64,000 nt of DNA from Paludibacteraceae bacterium (GCA_024400115.1 JAKSNF010000003.1:84635-148634), one strand, 5' to 3'; counted from the first letter of the stretch, positions 42,743 to 52,003 are shown. The notes: generated by a model from the letters alone, not told the origin. Translations and numbers: made by a program.

Positions 42743-45700
42743 AACGACTCATCCTGCTTATTGCCTCAGTAATGCTGCTTTTGCCGCTGAATAGTCAGTC
42801 CCGTCTCAAGACAGGACATTGGGTTAAGATTGCCGTTAACGAAAGTGGCATTTATTGCCTTCCTTATAGCCAACTACGCAAGTGGGGGTTGGACCCTGCC
42901 GCCACGCACGTGTACGGATATGGTGGTGCGATGCTCAACCAGAGTCTAAACCAGCCGGCAATTGACGATCTACCCCAAGTAGGTTGCTTACGAGTGAATG
43001 ACTGTATTCTATTCTACGGACAAGGTTCATTCAGTTGGTCCTATAAAGGACTGCATTTTGAGCACGAACGTAATCCCTATTCGGATAAGGGGTATTACTT
43101 CCTTAGTGATATCCCCACTTCAGATCCGGACATGATAACTGCGGAAGCACTTGTAGGCGAAGGTGTCACAGAATTGAGAACGTTTATGGACTTGCAAGTG
43201 CATGACAAGGATATGATTAATCTTGTGGATGTTGGCGGAATAGAAGGAGGTGGACGCGTATGGTACGGAGAGCAATTAGTCAATAACAAGACGCAGAGTT
43301 TTGCTTTCCCATTCTCCGATATTCAGGGAGACGAGGTTTACGTCAGTGCAATGGTAGCCGGCATGTCCAGCGCAATAGGAGTTACCCAGATTGCATTAGG
43401 AGATAACTCCTTCTCATTAACAACGCAACCTACGGGAGATATGTACGAAAAAGCCACTACAGCAAAGATGGGCAAGAACTTATCTCCTATTGGTTCCGGC
43501 AAACAGACTATTCACGTCACGTACTCATCATCGGTAAACACCGCCGTCGGTTACCTTAATTATATAGAAGTGCAAGCGGAATGTGCCCTAACGATGCAGG
43601 GCAATAGTTTCTGTTTCCGCTCACCTACTAACTATACGGAATCACAGCTCAACCGATACCACTTATCCGGAGCACCTAACGGCACCCTCATTCTTGATAT
43701 AACGTATTTAGATAGTATTCATCTTATTCCTACGCAGACCATCGGTAACGAACTTGTCTTTGTAGGCAGCAATGAAGATAAGGTGCACGAGTATGTGGCG
43801 ATTAACCCCAACGGACAAGATTGGTTAGAGGTTGAATATATCGGCAAGGTGGACAATCAAAACCTTCACAACCTGCAAGGCATCCAATATGTGATTATCA
43901 CACCCAAAGAGTTTATTGAGCCGTCCGAACAACTCGCCAGAGCGCACGAAGGTGACCCTTATTGGAAGGGTGATCCCATCACATGGGCAGTGGTTACCGA
44001 CGAGCAAGTCTATAATGAGTTCTCATCCGGCACGCCCGATGCAACGGCTTATAGACGATTCATGAAGATGCTCTATGACCGTGCTAAGGCGGACTCGTCC
44101 ATCCTCAGTCCTCGTTGGCTCTTACTCATGGGCGACGGCTCGTTCGATAACCGCAAACTGCTCAACCAGTCGGGACCAAACACGCTCCTCACCTACCAAA
44201 CGATTAACTCTACCACCGAGACCTTGGCAGAGTCTAATGATGGTTACTTCGGTTGTTTGGATAATGTGACCTACTCGAACGATGCTTCCGTCAAGATGCA
44301 GATTGGTGTCGGTCGTTTACCCGTATCTACTAAAGAGGAGGCACAAGCTATGGTGGATAAGATAGAGAGATACATCTACGACGACACGCCTAACGGATGG
44401 CGACGCGAGTTACTCTTTATGGCGGACAACTACGATACCTATGCCCATATTGAGTGTGCAGATAAGCCGGCAGTCATTGTGGAACAAATGTCGCCATCGT
44501 ACTTAATACATAAGATTTACCTTGATGTTTATCCTAAGCAAGTCAGTTCGACTTCGGAGCGTTGTCCTGTAGCCAAGACGCAGTTTGATAATTTACTGCA
44601 ATCGGGTGTTGCCATGCTCAATTATTCCGGTCATGGTGGTTATAACGCCATTACGAGTGAAGCGATGATGGATATTAACTCTATCAAAACGATGACGAAC
44701 CCGAACCTTGCCTTATGGTTCTTCGCCACGTGCAGTTTTGCGCATTTCGATGCAGGTAAGCGCTGCGCAGCAGAAGAAGCTGTTCTCAATAAGAACGGAG
44801 GTGCGATAGCCGTTATCTCAGCGTGCCGTACCGTCTATGCTTCTTGGAACATGGAACTCAATAAGACTTTCTGTGAAGAACTCTTTGCTCATAAGGACGA
44901 TTATCATTATGATGTGACCATTGGCGAAGCCTTGGCGTGGGCGAAGAACCAGCATATAGGTAATACCAATAAACTGGCATATCACTTGCTTGGTGACCCA
45001 GCCTTACGACTCCATTACCCCGATGACGTGACCGTTCATACTACTGCCAAACAGGATACCACCCGTGCTTTGGACGTAAATACCATTCAAGGCGTGATAG
45101 CAGACGGAGAGAACGATACGTTATCCTCTTTTAATGGTATAGTAGATATAGTGGTTTATGATAAGCCACAAACCGTTACCGCTAAGGTAGGCAACGGCAC
45201 TTATACCTTTAAAGATTATCCTAATATCCTTTTCCGCGGTACAGCAGAAGCCAAAGAGGGTTGTTTCCAATATACGTTCATGACGCCTAAAGATATTCGT
45301 TATAACTATGACAAAGGACGTATCGTTTATTTCGCCTATGAGGAAAAAAGCGGTAAAGAAGGTGTTGGTTACGATAATAGTTTGACCATCGGTGGTACCA
45401 ACACTGTGGAGATAGTGGATAACGAAGGACCTACTATTGATATGTATTTAGAGAACACCTTCCGTGACTCTACCCAATCGACATATGCCGAACCACGATT
45501 CTATGCTTCTCTCTATGATGAACATGGCATCAACACAGTAGGTAGTGGTATTGGTCATGACCTTTACCTTATCGTAGATGATGAGACGACGATGGCATAT
45601 AATCTCAATTCTTATTTTGCTGCAGACCAAGGCAGTTATCAAAGCGGTAAGATTAGTTATCGACTCCCACCTTTAGAGGACGGTCCGCATAGTTTGCGTT

Positions 45701-46059
45701 TTAAGGCATGGGACTTAATGAATAACTCTTCCGCACAAACGCTTAATTTCTCCGTCAGTGCCACCACAAGTCCAACCTTATATAGGATCATTGCCTACCC
45801 CAATCCCGCACGCTTGTCTGAGACGCTGACGCTCCACCTTGAGCACGACCAAGAGGACGAAGTGTTGCAAACAGAGATTAGTATATATGATTTTGCAGGA
45901 AGACGTTTATATTTGAGTCATCAAACGGACGCCTACGACGTACAAATACCGATGAGCCAAGTGGCTATTTCGACCGGTGTATATATTTATAAAGTAATCA
46001 TAAAATCCCCAACGAACGGCTCTTCTACCCTATCGGGTAAGATTTTAGTCGTTCCTTAA
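42739..46059 (+). CDS. porU: type IX secretion system sortase PorU
   Basis: The 1,106-residue protein has a signal peptide (MKRLILLIASVMLLLPLNSQ) and a gingipain-like C25 peptidase domain (about residues 385-760). The catalytic histidine is residue 632 in YSGHGGYN and the catalytic cysteine is residue 665 in FATCSFAHFD. A C-terminal beta domain (YPNPARLSETLTLHLEH ... GVYIYKVIIKS) resembles a T9SS CTD, as in P. gingivalis PorU. PorU removes the CTD signal from cargo and attaches it to lipopolysaccharide. It is followed by porV, and an FAH-family gene precedes it, as in Porphyromonas. Confidence 0.95.
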   Translation: MKRLILLIASVMLLLPLNSQSRLKTGHWVKIAVNESGIYCLPYSQLRKWGLDPAATHVYGYGGAMLNQSLNQPAIDDLPQVGCLRVNDCILFYGQGSFSWSYKGLHFEHERNPYSDKGYYFLSDIPTSDPDMITAEALVGEGVTELRTFMDLQVHDKDMINLVDVGGIEGGGRVWYGEQLVNNKTQSFAFPFSDIQGDEVYVSAMVAGMSSAIGVTQIALGDNSFSLTTQPTGDMYEKATTAKMGKNLSPIGSGKQTIHVTYSSSVNTAVGYLNYIEVQAECALTMQGNSFCFRSPTNYTESQLNRYHLSGAPNGTLILDITYLDSIHLIPTQTIGNELVFVGSNEDKVHEYVAINPNGQDWLEVEYIGKVDNQNLHNLQGIQYVIITPKEFIEPSEQLARAHEGDPYWKGDPITWAVVTDEQVYNEFSSGTPDATAYRRFMKMLYDRAKADSSILSPRWLLLMGDGSFDNRKLLNQSGPNTLLTYQTINSTTETLAESNDGYFGCLDNVTYSNDASVKMQIGVGRLPVSTKEEAQAMVDKIERYIYDDTPNGWRRELLFMADNYDTYAHIECADKPAVIVEQMSPSYLIHKIYLDVYPKQVSSTSERCPVAKTQFDNLLQSGVAMLNYSGHGGYNAITSEAMMDINSIKTMTNPNLALWFFATCSFAHFDAGKRCAAEEAVLNKNGGAIAVISACRTVYASWNMELNKTFCEELFAHKDDYHYDVTIGEALAWAKNQHIGNTNKLAYHLLGDPALRLHYPDDVTVHTTAKQDTTRALDVNTIQGVIADGENDTLSSFNGIVDIVVYDKPQTVTAKVGNGTYTFKDYPNILFRGTAEAKEGCFQYTFMTPKDIRYNYDKGRIVYFAYEEKSGKEGVGYDNSLTIGGTNTVEIVDNEGPTIDMYLENTFRDSTQSTYAEPRFYASLYDEHGINTVGSGIGHDLYLIVDDETTMAYNLNSYFAADQGSYQSGKISYRLPPLEDGPHSLRFKAWDLMNNSSAQTLNFSVSATTSPTLYRIIAYPNPARLSETLTLHLEHDQEDEVLQTEISIYDFAGRRLYLSHQTDAYDVQIPMSQVAISTGVYIYKVIIKSPTNGSSTLSGKILVVP

Positions 46060-46136
46060 AAACAATTTTTTGCCTATGAAACAAATCTAAGTAGTTTAAT
46101 AATTTAGTAATTTTATAATTTATAATTTATTCATTT

Positions 46137-47357
46137 ATGAAAAAGATTCTTTTATTCGCAACGGCTTTGCTTATGTTTACCGTTGCAACCTTTGGTCAAA
46201 CAAGCGATTACATGAACCCCGTCATCACGGCTATGCCGGCTCTTAACATTGCTCCTGATGCTCGTGCAGCAGGTATGGGTGATATTGGTGTTAGTACCAA
46301 CCCCGACCTTAACTCGCAGCGTTGGAATCCTGCTAAGTATGCTTACATGGAAAGTCATGGCGGTATCACCGGTAACTACACACCTTGGTTACGTAAATTA
46401 GTAGGCGATATTGATTTGGCTTACCTCAGTGGTTACTACAAATGGGATGATGTACAAGGTATTGGTGCCTCGTTCACTTACTTCAGTTATGGAGAGGTCT
46501 TTATTCAACAACCAGGAGTGGCTGACCCCGATTTATCCAATTCCGTTCGTCCCAACGAGTGGTCACTGGATGTATCGTACTATCGTAAGTTACATGAATA
46601 TGTCAGCATGGCAGTGGCTCTCCGTTTCCTCTATTCGGATATCAACAATGGGCACAACCAATCCACCTCCAGCGCCAGCGAACTCTATCCTGCTTGGACG
46701 ATGGCTGCTGACATTGCGCTCTATTACAAACAACCGATTGAGATTGGTACTGGTACGTCCTATTTCAACCTTGGTTTCAGTCTGAATAACCTCGGTGGTA
46801 AGATGACGTGGGATAAGAGCCATTACAACTATATCCCTGTTAATTTCCGTATTGGTGCAACTTACGAGATTCCGTTCGATAAGTACAACTCTCTCAGTCT
46901 CTCGGTCGAAGCAACCAAACTAATGGTTCCTACGAAGACCTATTCCAACCTTGGTCCTCATTTTGACCCTGCCAATAAGGACACATGGACCTTGACGGAG
47001 GACGAGTACAATGACCTGCCCTATATCAAGAGTCTCTTCCAATCGTTTGCAGACGCTCCTTCGGAGAAAGGTGCTTATAATGCAGCCGAGGAATTCAACG
47101 AGGTTGTTTGGGGTGCAGGTATTGAATACACCTATAACCATCAGTTCTTTGCTCGTGCCGGTTATAGCCACGAACATCCTACCAAAGGTAACCGTCGTCT
47201 CTTTGAGGTTGGTGCCGGTTTCCACCTGAGCATCGTTAATTTCGATGTATCTTACACGATTGCTACCGCTTCCACTAACCCGCTCAATAACACCATGCGC
47301 TTTACGCTGGGCTTCGATTTAGCAGGTATCAAGGACTTGGTGGATAACAAGAGGTAA
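46137..47357 (+). CDS. porV: type IX secretion system outer-membrane protein PorV (LptO)
   Basis: The 406-residue protein has a signal peptide (MKKILLFATALLMFTVATFG) and the PorV signature PALNIAPDARAAGMGDIGVS followed by NRW-type NSQRWNPAKYAYM and a 14-strand FadL-like barrel. PorV carries cargo from the translocon to PorU on the cell surface. The C-terminal strand is MRFTLGFDLAG. It lies 77 bp after porU and 1 bp before ispF. Confidence 0.96.
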   Translation: MKKILLFATALLMFTVATFGQTSDYMNPVITAMPALNIAPDARAAGMGDIGVSTNPDLNSQRWNPAKYAYMESHGGITGNYTPWLRKLVGDIDLAYLSGYYKWDDVQGIGASFTYFSYGEVFIQQPGVADPDLSNSVRPNEWSLDVSYYRKLHEYVSMAVALRFLYSDINNGHNQSTSSASELYPAWTMAADIALYYKQPIEIGTGTSYFNLGFSLNNLGGKMTWDKSHYNYIPVNFRIGATYEIPFDKYNSLSLSVEATKLMVPTKTYSNLGPHFDPANKDTWTLTEDEYNDLPYIKSLFQSFADAPSEKGAYNAAEEFNEVVWGAGIEYTYNHQFFARAGYSHEHPTKGNRRLFEVGAGFHLSIVNFDVSYTIATASTNPLNNTMRFTLGFDLAGIKDLVDNKR

Positions 47358-47358
47358 G

Positions 47359-47829
47359 ATGAGAATAGGATTTGGATATGATGTGCATCCTTTTGCCCCA
47401 AGCCGTGAATTATGGCTTGGGGGCATAAGGATACCCCATGAGCAGGGATTGCAAGGGCACTCGGACGCCGATGTGCTCATTCATGCCCTATGTGACGCGC
47501 TCCTTGGTGCCGCTGCGCTACGCGATATAGGTTATCATTTTCCTGACACAGATGGCAACGAATATACCAATATCGACTCGAAGATACTTCTTCGTCGTGT
47601 CATGGAGATGATTCGTGCCAAAGGTTATGAAGTAAGTAACTGCGACTGTACCGTTTGCGCTCAAGTGCCTAAACTCAGTCCTCATATTGAGGCGATGAGG
47701 CAATGCTTAGCTCAGGTGATGGGTGTGGATGTGGATCAAGTCAGCATCAAAGCCACTACCACCGAGCACCTCGGTTTCGTTGGACGTAAAGAGGGCATCG
47801 CCGCCCAAGCGGTAGTTTTATTACTATAA
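47359..47829 (+). CDS. ispF: 2-C-methyl-D-erythritol 2,4-cyclodiphosphate synthase
   Basis: The 156-residue enzyme of the MEP isoprenoid pathway has the zinc ligands in GYDVHPF and HSDADVLIHALCDALLGAA, and the C-terminal TTTEHLGFVGRKEGIAAQAV. Its length is normal. The stop codon runs into a CTCTAAA repeat. Confidence 0.98.
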   Translation: MRIGFGYDVHPFAPSRELWLGGIRIPHEQGLQGHSDADVLIHALCDALLGAAALRDIGYHFPDTDGNEYTNIDSKILLRRVMEMIRAKGYEVSNCDCTVCAQVPKLSPHIEAMRQCLAQVMGVDVDQVSIKATTTEHLGFVGRKEGIAAQAVVLLL

Positions 47830-47890
47830 ACTCTAAACTTTAGAACTAGACGGCTTCTCTAAACTCTAAACTCTAAACTCTAAACTAATA
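47827..47890. repeat. CTCTAAA-family repeat between ispF and aroK
   Basis: Contains the core AACTAGACGGCTTCTCTAAA (47844-47863) and four perfect CTCTAAA heptads at 47857-47884. It starts at the ispF stop codon and ends 4 bp before aroK. Confidence 0.88.
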
Positions 47891-47894
47891 AAAA

Positions 47895-48437
47895 ATGGGC
47901 ATTTTTTATTTAATAGGCTACATGGCTGCCGGCAAGACGACGGCAGGTAAGTTAGCAGCGGACGCACTGGGTTGGCGATTCGCCGACTTAGACCAAACGT
48001 TCCAAGTTATTCATGGTTACACTCCGGCGGAGTATATACGTGCTAATGGTATTGAGGATTTCCGCAAGAAGGAAAAGTACGTGCTTGAGGACTTGGCAGA
48101 TATGGGTATAGAGAAAGTGATTTACGCCACCGGCGGAGGTTATCCTTGTTGGGAGGATAATATGGAGTGTCTTCATGAGTTGGGAACCAGTATCTATCTA
48201 CGCTGGAAAGCGGAAGACCTTGCTTCCCGTTTGATGCTTACCGACCTCAGCGAGCGTCCTGTGTTACAAGGTAAGACTAAAGATGAATTATTGGCTTTCA
48301 TCAAACCTCAATTAGAGGCTCGTGAAGCGTATTATTTACAAGCCGATTATGTTATTGATGCTCCCGGGTTTGTGCCGGAAGCGGATCAAATATTAGCAGA
48401 ACAGATATGTCAATTAATCAAATCCAAGACGAAATAA
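47895..48437 (+). CDS. aroK: shikimate kinase
   Basis: The 180-residue kinase has the P-loop GYMAAGKTTAGK, the shikimate-binding FADLD and YATGGGYPC segments, and a lid arginine in DLSERPVL. It phosphorylates shikimate in chorismate synthesis. Its 3' end overlaps sufE by 31 bp. Confidence 0.96.
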   Translation: MGIFYLIGYMAAGKTTAGKLAADALGWRFADLDQTFQVIHGYTPAEYIRANGIEDFRKKEKYVLEDLADMGIEKVIYATGGGYPCWEDNMECLHELGTSIYLRWKAEDLASRLMLTDLSERPVLQGKTKDELLAFIKPQLEAREAYYLQADYVIDAPGFVPEADQILAEQICQLIKSKTK

Positions 48438-48823
48438 TAGAAGAGTTTGCCGCTTTTGAAGACTGGTTGGATAAGTATTCGCTTATCATTGAGTATGGTA
48501 ATGGTTTAGAACCGATGGCAGAGAGTGATAAGACGGAGCGCAACCTCATTGATGGTTGCCAATCAAAAGTGTGGTTTACGGCTCAGATGCAAGATGGTAA
48601 GATCATTTATCATGGTGATTCGGATGCTATTTTGGTGAAGGGCATTGTAGCCTTGCTTATACGCGTATTAAGCAATCAAACGCCCGCTGATATAGCGAGC
48701 GCTGATTTGTATTTCTTAGATGATATACAATTACGAGAGCATTTATCTCCCACGCGTAGCAATGGTTTAGTGGCCATGCTTAAGCAGATGAAACTCTTTG
48801 CCCTAACTTACTCTAAACTCTAA
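48407..48823 (+). CDS. sufE: cysteine desulfuration protein SufE
   Basis: The 138-residue protein has the active-site cysteine in LIDGCQSKVWF and the surrounding SufE fold. It accepts sulfur from SufS for iron-sulfur cluster assembly. It overlaps aroK. The last residues YSKL and the stop codon are encoded by a CTCTAAA repeat, so the C-terminal tail is repeat-derived. Confidence 0.95.
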   Translation: MSINQIQDEIIEEFAAFEDWLDKYSLIIEYGNGLEPMAESDKTERNLIDGCQSKVWFTAQMQDGKIIYHGDSDAILVKGIVALLIRVLSNQTPADIASADLYFLDDIQLREHLSPTRSNGLVAMLKQMKLFALTYSKL

Positions 48824-48893
48824 ACTCTCCACTCTAACCTCTAACCTCTAACCACTAACCTCTAACCACTAACCTCTAACCACTAACCTACTC
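48811..48893. repeat. CTCTAAA / CCTCTAACCACTAA repeat between convergent genes
   Basis: Heptads CTCTAAACTCTAAACTCT pass into 14-bp CCTCTAACCACTAA units (three copies). It supplies the stop codon of sufE on the plus strand and of the 48888 gene on the minus strand. Confidence 0.88.
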
Positions 48894-49202
48894 TCTCTGA
48901 TTATTATCTTCCCAAACGAGGGTATCGTTCTTAAAGTAGGCATAGGGGAGCTGACTATCTACGGTTGGCTCCACTTCGTGGAGTCGTTGCCATTCCTTAT
49001 TATATACATACGCGCGCGAGTTGCATTGAGGTACACAAGCAGTTTGAACGACGAGGAACGAGTCGGGATAGGTCACCACTTCCACGTAGCAACTATCGGC
49101 TAAACGGATACGTGCATAGGTATCCGTCTCCACTTCAGCCACGGGACTTCCATTGAGTGCCGTTACTGCTAATATGAGTTCAGAAACTATATCGATTAAC
49201 AT
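48888..49202 (-). CDS. shortened DUF3256-like protein
   Basis: The 104-residue product resembles the middle of DUF3256 proteins (residues about 45-140 of roughly 200): ARIRLADSCYVEVVTYPDSF and VVQTACVPQCNSRAYVYNKE fit the family pattern D-Y-x-x-x-x-L-S-x-x-S-T-x-E and TVCxPxCDS. No signal peptide is present, whereas full-length members have one, so the N-terminus seems lost. It starts within 5 bp of the ftsE stop. The end is set by a repeat tract. A remnant or a small cytoplasmic derivative is possible. Confidence 0.5.
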   Translation of the reverse strand: MLIDIVSELILAVTALNGSPVAEVETDTYARIRLADSCYVEVVTYPDSFLVVQTACVPQCNSRAYVYNKEWQRLHEVEPTVDSQLPYAYFKNDTLVWEDNNQRE

Positions 49203-49205
49203 TTA

Positions 49206-49862
49206 TCAGCGTATCGTTCCGTTTTCGAACAATAGTTTGCGTCCCGGGTAATTCTCCAACCATTGCGGATTATGTGTTGAAATAATCACGGCAATGCCGG
49301 CTTTACTGATAGTGTATAGCAAGTCCATTATCCCTTTGCCGGTCTCGGGGTCGAGGTTTCCGGTAGGTTCATCGGCTAAGATCATCTCGGGACTATTGAG
49401 TAGTGCTCTGGCTATGACGATACGTTGTTGTTCGCCACCGGAGAGTTGGTTCGGCAACTTATACCCTTTCGTCTCCATATTGACTTGCGCCAAAACATCG
49501 TGTATATGCTCCGCCATCAAGTTCTTATCCTTCCACCCCGTAGCGCGTAGCACGAAGCGTAGGTTGTCTTCGACCGTCATCTCAGGAATGAGTTGATAGT
49601 CTTGGAAGACGATACCCATTCGACGGCGCAGATATGGTAACTTACGGTTCTTGATGGTGGTCATGTCATAGTCCAACACACGTGCCTCACCGGCAGCGAT
49701 AGGTAAGGCGCCATAAAGGGACTTTAAGAAAGTCGATTTACCGGCACCTACCTTGCCCCATAGATAGACCAACTCACCCGACTCTATCGTTAGGTTCACA
49801 TTACGCAGAACCACTTGTTCGGCTTGGTCTAACTCTACATTTTTATACTCAATCAGCTGCAT
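49206..49862 (-). CDS. ftsE: cell-division ATP-binding protein FtsE
   Basis: The 218-residue ABC ATPase has Walker [16 protein letters not shown], signature LSGGEQQR, Walker [13 protein letters not shown] and the FtsE-like [17 protein letters not shown] region. With FtsX it controls peptidoglycan hydrolysis at the septum; ftsX is not in this window. Its start overlaps the end of the DUF349 gene by 14 bp. Confidence 0.9.
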   Translation of the reverse strand: MQLIEYKNVELDQAEQVVLRNVNLTIESGELVYLWGKVGAGKSTFLKSLYGALPIAAGEARVLDYDMTTIKNRKLPYLRRRMGIVFQDYQLIPEMTVEDNLRFVLRATGWKDKNLMAEHIHDVLAQVNMETKGYKLPNQLSGGEQQRIVIARALLNSPEMILADEPTGNLDPETGKGIMDLLYTISKAGIAVIISTHNPQWLENYPGRKLLFENGTIR

Positions 49863-51258
49863 CGATAGCGTTGATTTTAGCTTCTAAGTCGTTCAAATCC
49901 TTCTTCAGACCATCAATCTTCTTCTGCATGTCTTCCACCAGTTTATTGGCACTCTTGCTTTTTCCGCTGAAGAAGAGGATATTGTTTTCGGCGGTCTTAA
50001 TCTCCTGCGTGAGGTTCTCGTACATACGAACGAGTTTATTGCGGTCTCCGCTCTCAAAAGCCTTTTCGTTTCTTGTTTCTCGTTTCTTGTTTCTTATTTC
50101 TTTCTCTTGTTCGCGTTTAGCGTTGAAGAACGAGTCGCATATATCCGAGAATTGTTTCCATACTTCATCGCTATACTTACGAGCTACAGGACCCACTTTC
50201 TTCCATTCTTTTTGAAGATCAATCAGAGCGTCGGAAGCTTCTTTCCAAGCGGTACTATTCTTCAGTTCTTCCGCTTTGGCAATGAGTTCGCGTTTGAGTC
50301 GAAGGTTCTCGCTAAACGTATCGCGCAAGCCCTTATAGAAAGCGGTTTTTGCCTTATAGAACGTATCACAAACGGTGCGATACTCTTCGTAAATAGCTTG
50401 GTTATGTTTCTTAGGAGCAAAACCGATGGTGCGCCATTCGTTTTGCAGTTCCTCCACTTTCTTAGAAGCATCATCCCATGCCTTATTAGATTTGAAAGAA
50501 GAGAAGTCTATAGCTTTCAGTTTTTCGATGATTGCTTGTTTACGTTCGAGGTTTTCACCTTCTTTAGCATGGAGTTCATCGAAATAGGCTTGATGTTTCT
50601 TATTGATAACAGAGGAAGCTTCTTTGAAGCGGTTCCATATATCCTCGCGCAGTTCGCGTGCTACGGGACCTATCTCAGCCCACTCGTCGTGCAGTTGTTG
50701 GAGTGCGCGATTAGCTTCTACTATATTGGGATTCTCCTTTAGTTTCTCAGCGGCTTCGCAAAGGAGCGTCTTCAGTTCAAGGTTCTTCTTGAAGTCCAGG
50801 TCGCGTAATTCTATATTGATTTTAACCAAGTCGTAGAATTGCTCTTGATAGAGTTGGTACTGTTTCCATAGTGTTTGTACTTTATTTTGAGGTACAGCGC
50901 CTATGCTTTTCCATTCAGTTTGGAGATCGCGCATCTTTTGGAGATTGCCCATCACGTCAGCCGTTTCGGCTTGCGCCATGGTCTTCATCTGATCCAGGAT
51001 GTTCTCCTTGCGCAGCAGGTTCTGCTCCATTTGCTCCTCAGTAGCTTTTGTTACTTCAGCGCGTTTGGACTTGTAAACCTGAAGCAGTTCGCGGAACTGT
51101 TTTTCTGCCTCTTCCGTAAAGTTACTTACTCGGTAGAACTGATTTTTCAGTTGTTCCACCTTCTCTTTTGCATTCATGATAGCCTCTGCAGACTGTTCTG
51201 CCAAGCCATCCACCAGAGTTTTCAACTCGTCAACGAGTGTTAATTCTTCGTTTTCCAT
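49849..51258 (-). CDS. DUF349 coiled-coil protein
   Basis: The 469-residue, mostly helical protein contains at least five DUF349 units with the pattern LxxEWxxIGxV (for example LQTEWKSIGAVPQNKVQTLW, LHDEWAEIGPVARELREDIW, LQKEWKKVGPVARKYSDEVW). The C-terminus is a coiled coil (IKTAENNILFFSGKSK ... [10 protein letters not shown]). Bacteroidota DUF349 proteins are cytoplasmic and of unknown function. It shares a divergent promoter region with the gene at 51369. Confidence 0.93.
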   Translation of the reverse strand: MENEELTLVDELKTLVDGLAEQSAEAIMNAKEKVEQLKNQFYRVSNFTEEAEKQFRELLQVYKSKRAEVTKATEEQMEQNLLRKENILDQMKTMAQAETADVMGNLQKMRDLQTEWKSIGAVPQNKVQTLWKQYQLYQEQFYDLVKINIELRDLDFKKNLELKTLLCEAAEKLKENPNIVEANRALQQLHDEWAEIGPVARELREDIWNRFKEASSVINKKHQAYFDELHAKEGENLERKQAIIEKLKAIDFSSFKSNKAWDDASKKVEELQNEWRTIGFAPKKHNQAIYEEYRTVCDTFYKAKTAFYKGLRDTFSENLRLKRELIAKAEELKNSTAWKEASDALIDLQKEWKKVGPVARKYSDEVWKQFSDICDSFFNAKREQEKEIRNKKRETRNEKAFESGDRNKLVRMYENLTQEIKTAENNILFFSGKSKSANKLVEDMQKKIDGLKKDLNDLEAKINAIDAAD

Positions 51259-51296
51259 AAGTGTCGCCTAATGGCGTAGTTCATAAAAATCGCTGC

Positions 51297-51328
51297 AAAT
51301 TTACACTTTTTTTTGCACATGTGCAAAT
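51297..51328 (-). promoter_or_regulatory. promoter of the DUF349-ftsE operon
   Basis: Minus strand TTTG (51328-51325) and TAAATTTG (51304-51297), 20-bp spacer. Confidence 0.78.
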
Positions 51329-51344
51329 TTTTTAGTAATTTTGC
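51313..51344 (+). promoter_or_regulatory. divergent promoter of the 51369 gene
   Basis: TTTG (51313-51316) and TAATTTTG (51337-51344), 20-bp spacer. Its TTTG lies in the same palindrome TTTGCACATGTGCAAA as the minus-strand box. Confidence 0.8.
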
Positions 51345-51368
51345 ACGCTGAATTGATAAAAATAATTT

Positions 51369-52001
51369 ATGAAACGAGTCATATTAGTCATTTTTACGCT
51401 TTGCGTAGCATTATTTGGTAACGCTATGACGAAGGACAGCATCGTCTTTTCCCCTCATGAAGTTCGCCTCGGTTGGGGTGATATGTTATACGAGACGGCG
51501 ATGTATCATGCTGACCATTACACAGGCAATTATTGCTACACGGGTCATATCTTTGCCACCTACCAATATCGGTTCCTGCCATGGCTCAGTGCGGGAGTAG
51601 ATGTTGACTATGAGCATGTACTTTGGCAGAAGAGTCCGGATAGCGGCATCAATAAGACGCCCTTTGCGAGTTGTCCTGCTGAATGGAAAACGGAAGCGGA
51701 CTTCTTTAATATCTGTCTTATACCACAAGTGCGCTTTACTTATTATTGGTCTAAGTTCGTTAATCTCTATTCAGGCATTGGTTGTGGTTTGCTTATTAAT
51801 GGTGGTAGCGAACTCAATTTCCGTGGTCAGAAGACGGCTTTTGCGCCTGTTATTGAACTCACAGCCTTAGGGGTACAAGTGGGTGATAACCATTGGTTTG
51901 GCACAGTAGAGTTAGGAGGACTGAACGCCATGAGTAGTCTCACCGATTTTTATATGCTTGGTTCACGTTTATTCTCTGTTTCTTTAGGTTATCGTTTTTA
52001 A
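51369..52001 (+). CDS. predicted outer-membrane beta-barrel protein
   Basis: The 210-residue protein has a signal peptide (MKRVILVIFTLCVALFGNAM) and amphipathic strands with aromatic girdle residues (FLPWLSAGVDVDYEHV, FFNICLIPQVRFTYYWSKF, GSRLFSVSLGYRF). The C-terminal phenylalanine fits a Bam signal. It resembles small opacity-type barrels but no family is assigned. It starts an apparent operon with the lipase-like gene 2 bp downstream. Confidence 0.75.
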   Translation: MKRVILVIFTLCVALFGNAMTKDSIVFSPHEVRLGWGDMLYETAMYHADHYTGNYCYTGHIFATYQYRFLPWLSAGVDVDYEHVLWQKSPDSGINKTPFASCPAEWKTEADFFNICLIPQVRFTYYWSKFVNLYSGIGCGLLINGGSELNFRGQKTAFAPVIELTALGVQVGDNHWFGTVELGGLNAMSSLTDFYMLGSRLFSVSLGYRF

Positions 52002-52003
52002 TT

